DNA of 11,327 nucleotides from Zoogloeaceae bacterium (lineage in GTDB: Bacteria; Pseudomonadota; Gammaproteobacteria; Burkholderiales; Rhodocyclaceae): contig JAITJU010000224.1 of assembly GCA_031278735.1 (NCBI GenBank), positions 1 to 11,327 of the forward strand. Direction: 5' to 3'. This document shows, piece by piece, positions 7,675 through 11,327 of the stretch. Made by a program: the position numbers and the translations under genes. Every line of letters starts with the position of its first letter. The stretch's first letter is position 1. The notes beneath the pieces were generated by a model. The model ran no database searches, was not told the DNA's origin, and worked only from the letters and a program-made list of their open reading frames with translations.

Positions 7675-7713
7675 GCCGTTTGCATACGGCGCAAAGCGCC
7701 GCTCTTTTGGCGC
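7673..7713. repeat. Cluster of overlapping GCGCC/GGCGC hairpins
   Basis: GCGCCGT (7673-7679) pairs perfectly with ACGGCGC (7686-7692) around a 6-nt loop. The right arm can instead pair with GCGCC at 7696-7700 (3-nt loop), which in turn can pair with GGCGC at 7709-7713. These stems are mutually exclusive. They follow directly on the branched repeat and share two bases with it. A GGCGCGCC palindrome at 7612-7619 is part of the same GC-rich patch. Confidence 0.5.
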
Positions 7714-7823
7714 AGTTGCGTGAAAACGTGTACGACCGACGCATTCATGCGATTGCCCTGCGAACGGGAGCGCCTTCCCGCCTTTCGCCGCCCCTGGCCT
7801 GAGACAACCCTCCGCGCGGCGGA

Positions 7824-9449
7824 TTACAGAGTGTCGCGGATTTCCAGATACGTTTCGTAACCGCCCGCGTAATCCAGCAGTGCGCCGTCCATTCTGATCT
7901 CGAAAATGCGGTTCGCGAGGCTGGAGACGAACTCCCGGTCATGCGATACGAATATCAGCACGCCCTCGTACAAATCCAGCGCCGTGTTCAGGGCTTCGAT
8001 GGATTCCATGTCCAGGTGGTTGGTTGGCTCATCCATGACCAGCACGTTGTTTTTTTGCAGCATCAGCTTGCCGAGCAGCATGCGTCCCTGTTCGCCGCCG
8101 GAGATGACCCGGACGGGCTTTTTCTGCTCGTCGCCGGAAAACAGCAGACGTCCCAGGGCGCCGCGCGTCAGGGTTTCCCGATCGTCTTCATCCGTCGCGC
8201 GGGCGCGGGCATGGGCGCTCATCCATTCGGTGAGCGGCATGTCGCTCGTGAATTCGGCGGCGTGATCCTGCGCGTAATAGCCGGGACGCGCTTTTTCCGC
8301 CCATTTTATGCTGCCGCCCGCCGCGGGCGTGAGTTCGCCCATCAGGAGCTTCAGCAAGGTGCTTTTCCCCGCGCCGTTTTCGCCGATGACGGCCACTTTC
8401 TCGCCCGCGTTGATGGTGAAGCTCGCCCTGTTGAAAAAGGTTCTTGCGCCGCCTTCGTAGGCAAACAGCAGGTTTTCCGCTTCCACCGCCTGACGGCGCA
8501 GTTTTTCCTTTTCCTCGCATTCGAAGCGTATCCACGGGTACTGGCGCGAGGAAGGCTTGATGTCTTCCGGCTTCAGCTTGTCGATGAGTTTCAGGCGGCT
8601 GGTGGCCTGTCTCGCCTTGGATTTGTTGGCGGAAAAGCGGCGCACGAATTCCTGCAACTCGCTGATCCTGTCCTTGGCGCGGGCGTTTGCCGCCTGCTGG
8701 CGCGTGCGCGCCTGGCTCGCGGCTTCCATGAAATCGTCGTAATTGCCGGGATAGACGGTGAGCCTGCCGTAATCCAGATCGGCCATGTGGGTGCAGACCT
8801 GGTTGAGAAAGTGGCGATCGTGCGAGATGACGATCATCGTCGATTCGCGCTGGTTCAGGATATCTTCCAGCCAGCGGATGGCGTTGATGTCGAGGTTGTT
8901 GGTCGGCTCATCCAGAAGCAGGATGTCCGGGTCGGCGAAAAGCGCCTGGCAGAGCAGCACCCTGAGCTTCCAGCCCGGCGCGACCGCCCGCATGGGGCCA
9001 TTGTGCAGATTGCCCGCGATGCCCGCGCCCAGCAGCAGTTCGCCCGCGCGCGCCTCCGCCGTGTAGCCGTCGTATTCGGCGAAGCGGCTTTCCAGTTCGG
9101 CGGCGTGCAGGTATTCCGCTTCCGTCGCTTCCGGGTTGGCGTAGATGGCGTCTTTTTCCTGCATCGCCGCCCACATTTTTTCGTGTCCCATCATCACCAC
9201 GTCGAGGACGCGCATCTCCTCGAAAGCGAACTGATCCTGCCGGAGATAGGCCACGCGCTCCTCGCTGTCCCGGGAGACGCTGCCCGCCGAAGGCTCCAGA
9301 AGCCCGCACAGGATTTTCATGAATGTGGATTTGCCCGCGCCGTTGGCGCCGATCAGCCCGTAGCGGAACCCCTCGCCAAACTTGACGTTGATGTTTTCAA
9401 ACAGGGGCTTGGCCCCGAATTGCATGGTGATGTTGGCGGCGACGAGCAC
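7824..9449 (-). CDS. ybiT: ABC-F family ATPase, YbiT-like
   Basis: Soluble protein with two ATP-binding cassettes and no membrane segment, of the ABC-F class that acts on ribosomes. The GTG at 9449 follows GGGAG at 6-nt spacing and gives 541 residues. Its N-terminus (VLVAANITMQFG) lines up with E. coli YbiT (about 530 residues) as I recall it, and similarity is visible to the end. Cassette 1: Walker A GANGAGKST at 34-42 and Walker B with Asp180-Glu181 (DEPTNNLD). The signature position reads APGWKLR instead of LSGGE, as in YbiT. Cassette 2: Walker A GENGAGKS ending near Lys362-Ser363, signature SGGE at 450-453 and Walker B with Asp473-Glu474 (DEPTNHLD). The basic interdomain linker lies at about 235-320. 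Both catalytic glutamates are present. The open frame continues far upstream on this strand, but that part is the shadow of hemW. Convergent with pilQ and divergent from hemW. Confidence 0.95.
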   Translation of the reverse strand: MLVAANITMQFGAKPLFENINVKFGEGFRYGLIGANGAGKSTFMKILCGLLEPSAGSVSRDSEERVAYLRQDQFAFEEMRVLDVVMMGHEKMWAAMQEKDAIYANPEATEAEYLHAAELESRFAEYDGYTAEARAGELLLGAGIAGNLHNGPMRAVAPGWKLRVLLCQALFADPDILLLDEPTNNLDINAIRWLEDILNQRESTMIVISHDRHFLNQVCTHMADLDYGRLTVYPGNYDDFMEAASQARTRQQAANARAKDRISELQEFVRRFSANKSKARQATSRLKLIDKLKPEDIKPSSRQYPWIRFECEEKEKLRRQAVEAENLLFAYEGGARTFFNRASFTINAGEKVAVIGENGAGKSTLLKLLMGELTPAAGGSIKWAEKARPGYYAQDHAAEFTSDMPLTEWMSAHARARATDEDDRETLTRGALGRLLFSGDEQKKPVRVISGGEQGRMLLGKLMLQKNNVLVMDEPTNHLDMESIEALNTALDLYEGVLIFVSHDREFVSSLANRIFEIRMDGALLDYAGGYETYLEIRDTL

Positions 9450-9478
9450 GCGAATCTCCCGAAACGGAAAAATCGCGT

Positions 9479-9484
9479 ATTTTA
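9479..9484 (-). promoter_or_regulatory. Weak candidate -10 element for the ABC-F gene
   Basis: The minus strand reads TAAAAT (5 of 6 to consensus) 30 nt upstream of the GTG start, in the only AT-rich part of the 90-bp divergent spacer. The hexamer at 17-nt spacing (CAGTGT) is a poor -35. The position is plausible but the support is thin. Confidence 0.25.
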
Positions 9485-9486
9485 AT

Positions 9487-9538
9487 GCGGAAATAGCGAT
9501 TACACTGCCGCATACCTGACTTGTTTCCTGATTTCCGC
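9487..9538. repeat. Inverted repeat in the ybiT-hemW divergent spacer
   Basis: GCGGAAAT (9487-9494) and ATTTCCGC (9531-9538) are exact 8-base inverted copies separated by 36 nt. The right copy ends one base before the hemW start codon. It could be a pair of operator half-sites or a long-loop hairpin over the hemW leader; chance is also possible. Confidence 0.3.
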
Positions 9539-9539
9539 C

Positions 9540-10685
9540 GTGCTTGCCCTGTACATTCACCTGCCCTGGTGCGTTCGCAAGTGTCCCTATTGCGATTTCA
9601 ATTCGCGCGCCCTGCGGGGCGTATTGCCGGAAGACGACTATCTGGCGGCCTTGCTGGCGGACCTGGACGCGGCCTTGCCCAGAATCCGGATGCGCGGCGT
9701 CGCCAGCATTTTCATGGGCGGCGGCACGCCCAGTCTGTTTTCCGCCAGGGGCGTTAAGCGTCTGCTTGACGGCATACGCGCCCGCGCGCCGCTTGCCGAT
9801 GATGTTGAGATCACGCTGGAAGCCAATCCCGGCGCGCTGGAGGGCGCGGGAAAACTCGCGGACTTTCGCGCCGCGGGGGTCAATCGTCTTTCCCTGGGGG
9901 TGCAGAGTTTCAACGACGCGCGTCTCGCGGCGCTGGGGCGCGTTCATGATCGCGGCGCGGCCTTGCGGGCGGCGGCCGAGGCGGTTCGGCATTTCGAGCG
10001 CGTGAATCTGGACGTGATGTACGGCCTGCCGGGACAGAACCTTGCCGGGGCGCTGGCGGACGTGGAAACGGCGCTCGAATTTTCTCCCGCGCATCTTTCC
10101 TGCTACCAGTTGACGCTGGAAGCCAACACCCGTTTCGCCGCGCGTCCGCCGACGCTGTTGCCCGCGGCGGATCTTTGCGCCGACATGGGCGAGGCCATCC
10201 AGTCGCGCTTGGCGGCGGCGGGCTTTGTCCATTACGAGACCTCCGCCTTCGCGCGCCCCGGGCATTGTTGTCGGCACAACCTCAATTACTGGCGATTCGG
10301 CGATTATCTCGGCCTGGGCGCGGGCGCGCACAGCAAGTTTGGCCGCCGTTCGGGGACGGGGGCGCGGCAGGTTGTCCGGGAAGCGCGCTGGCGGCGTCCC
10401 GCCGCCTATCTGCGCGCCATTGCCGCGGGCAGGGCTGCGCATGCCGCGTGGATCGTGCCCGCTGAGGAACTGCCGTTCGAGTTTCTGATGAACGCCCTGC
10501 GGTTGACGGAAGGGTTTGCGCCCGCCTTGTATGAAGCGCGCACGGGATTGTCCTTTGCCGCGCTGTTGCCGCGCCTGCGCGCCGCCGCCAGCGCGGGGCT
10601 GCTGCGCGTGCGGCCGGACGGCGTCGCGCCCACCGCCAGGGGGCGCAGATTTCTCAACCGGATATTGATCGATTTTCTCGATTAA
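9540..10685 (+). CDS. hemW: HemW-type radical SAM heme chaperone (formerly annotated as oxygen-independent coproporphyrinogen III oxidase-like)
   Basis: HemW proteins bind heme and a [4Fe-4S] cluster and are thought to deliver heme to respiratory enzymes; they are not true HemN coproporphyrinogen dehydrogenases. The protein has 381 residues, normal for HemW. The cluster motif C-x3-C-x2-C is at Cys11, Cys15 and Cys18 (CVRKCPYCDFN), the SAM-binding GGGTPS at 60-65 and the HemW-typical HNLNYW from His246. A C-terminal HemW domain ends in RFLNRILIDFLD. The GTG at 9540 is the best start by position, since Cys11 is normally close to the N-terminus, but no Shine-Dalgarno precedes it and no ATG or GTG lies upstream in frame before the stop at 9483. 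The short N-terminus lacks the few extra residues seen in many homologues. Divergent from the ABC-F gene; the next gene begins 9 nt downstream. Confidence 0.94.
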   Translation: MLALYIHLPWCVRKCPYCDFNSRALRGVLPEDDYLAALLADLDAALPRIRMRGVASIFMGGGTPSLFSARGVKRLLDGIRARAPLADDVEITLEANPGALEGAGKLADFRAAGVNRLSLGVQSFNDARLAALGRVHDRGAALRAAAEAVRHFERVNLDVMYGLPGQNLAGALADVETALEFSPAHLSCYQLTLEANTRFAARPPTLLPAADLCADMGEAIQSRLAAAGFVHYETSAFARPGHCCRHNLNYWRFGDYLGLGAGAHSKFGRRSGTGARQVVREARWRRPAAYLRAIAAGRAAHAAWIVPAEELPFEFLMNALRLTEGFAPALYEARTGLSFAALLPRLRAAASAGLLRVRPDGVAPTARGRRFLNRILIDFLD

Positions 10686-10694
10686 TATGGCGCC

Positions 10695-11327
10695 ATGTTG
10701 AAAAAAGAACGCCGCATACAGAAATTGCGCCTCGGATTGCAGCGCGCCCGCGAGCGCTGGATCGCCTGGCGCGAAGCCCTGTTGACGGTATGGCCGCTGG
10801 CGCTGACGGCGCTGGCGGGGTTTGGCGTCGCCTTTTATTTCGTCGAACCCGCGCCGCCGCGCCATGTCGTCATGAGCACCGGCGGCGAGGACGGGCGGTA
10901 TCACGCTTTTGCCCTGCGTTACCGGGAAATTTTCGCCCGCAATGGCGTTACGCTGGAATTGCGCCCATCCGGCGGATCTGGCGAAAATCTCCTGCGCCTG
11001 CACCGGGGCGAGGCCGATGTCGCCTTTGTGCAGGGCGGCGTGGCGAGCGCCTGGAAAGGCAAGGATGGCTGGAGCGGGCTTGCCGCGCTGGGCAGCGCCT
11101 TCTATGAACCGCTGTGGGTGTTCGCGCGCGGCGATGCGGTGGCCGCGCCGCGTCGTCTTGCCGATCTTGCCCAAAAGCGCGTCACGGTGGTTCAGGAAAA
11201 CAGCAACGCGCGCGCGCTGGCCTATCGGCTGCTGGCCGCCAATGACGTTACGGAAGACAGCGCGCAAATACGCCCGGCGACGGGCGCGAAGGATGAATTC
11301 GCCGCCGTCGCCGCCTTGCAGCGAGGC
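10695..11327 (+). CDS. Membrane-anchored TAXI-family TRAP-type solute receptor (3' end cut by window edge)
   Basis: The first 211 residues are present and the frame is open to the edge. Seen: a basic cytoplasmic segment (residues 1-27), one hydrophobic helix at about 29-50 and then a periplasmic binding-protein fold. The latter shows MSTGGEDGRYHAFALRY, the GSGENLLRLHRGEADVAFVQGG stretch at about 96-117 (written in parts: GSGENLLRL, then GEADVAFVQGG), FYEPLWVFARG and LAQKRVTVVQENSNARALA. These are characteristic of TAXI receptors (NMT1-like type 2 periplasmic binding proteins). Most TAXI receptors have a cleavable signal; here no cleavage site follows the helix, so it is probably an anchored receptor. 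ATG 10695 is chosen because the ATG at 10687 is in another frame and stops at once; there is no clear Shine-Dalgarno. The 9-nt gap suggests co-transcription with hemW. The ligand cannot be told, and any TRAP membrane subunits would lie outside the window. Confidence 0.82.
   Translation, partial: MLKKERRIQKLRLGLQRARERWIAWREALLTVWPLALTALAGFGVAFYFVEPAPPRHVVMSTGGEDGRYHAFALRYREIFARNGVTLELRPSGGSGENLLRLHRGEADVAFVQGGVASAWKGKDGWSGLAALGSAFYEPLWVFARGDAVAAPRRLADLAQKRVTVVQENSNARALAYRLLAANDVTEDSAQIRPATGAKDEFAAVAALQRG

Noticed and set aside
7765..7780. A CGGGA/TCCCG hairpin in the spacer.
   Set aside because: A 5-bp stem with no T-run or repetition is expected by chance at this base composition.
7811..7823. 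A TCCGC-GCG-GCGGA hairpin directly after the ybiT stop as its own terminator.
   Set aside because: The stem is only 5 bp and no T-run follows on the minus strand; the bidirectional hairpin at 7546-7578 is a better candidate.
7558..7860. A 100-codon plus-strand frame in the pilQ-ybiT spacer.
   Set aside because: It begins within the loop of the terminator hairpin, runs through the inverted repeats and into the antisense of ybiT, and has no Shine-Dalgarno. Its Arg/Pro-rich product looks like translated repeat DNA.
7824..11267. A single 1147-codon open frame on the minus strand covering the ABC-F gene and the region opposite hemW and the TAXI gene, which could look like a giant fusion protein.
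   Set aside because: Only the last 541 codons show a recognisable protein. The upstream part is Arg/Gly/Ala/Gln-rich shadow sequence antisense to two genes with strong family motifs, and high GC suppresses stops.

Overview
This window is GC-rich, densely coded and looks chromosomal. It appears to come from a Gram-negative proteobacterium. It carries an outer-membrane secretin with AMIN domains, a pilot-type lipoprotein, an E. coli-type PBP1A and a YbiT-class ABC-F protein. A betaproteobacterium is my best guess, from the look of PilQ/PilN and the high GC, but I cannot confirm this without a search. There are no rRNA or tRNA genes, CRISPR arrays, insertion sequences or phage genes that I can see.

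Layout. Positions 1-2201 (minus strand) hold most of a bifunctional class A penicillin-binding protein (mrcA/ponA); its C-terminal end runs off the left edge. An AT-rich divergent intergenic region (2202-2377) carries promoter-like elements for both directions and a hairpin in the pilM leader. Positions 2378-7524 (plus strand) are a complete, tightly packed pilM-pilN-pilO-pilP-pilQ operon, encoding the alignment complex and outer-membrane secretin of the type IV pilus. Two of its junctions are ATGA overlaps, one gap is 4 nt and one is 0 nt. It ends at a strong intrinsic terminator (7546-7578). A roughly 300-bp non-coding stretch (7525-7823) follows, rich in GCGCC-type inverted repeats. Positions 7824-9449 (minus strand) encode a YbiT-like ABC-F ATPase convergent to pilQ. 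A 90-bp divergent spacer separates it from hemW (9540-10685, plus strand), a radical-SAM heme chaperone. A membrane-anchored TAXI-family solute-receptor-like protein starts 9 nt later and runs off the right edge (10695-11327).

How the genes work together. The mrcA / pilMNOPQ divergent pair is a well-known conserved arrangement. PilM (cytoplasm), PilN and PilO (inner membrane), PilP (lipoprotein) and PilQ (outer-membrane pore) form one envelope-spanning machine that must cross the peptidoglycan made by PBP1A. The three right-hand genes (ABC-F translation factor, heme chaperone, TAXI receptor) are not obviously related to pili.

I found no convincing novel system. Points worth a second look are the TTG start of pilM behind a near-maximal Shine-Dalgarno, the leader hairpin before pilM, the repetitive acidic Ala/Pro tail of PilN, a compositionally distinct loop in PilQ, the inverted-repeat cluster after pilQ where aroK/aroB often lie in relatives, and the TAXI receptor placed directly behind hemW.
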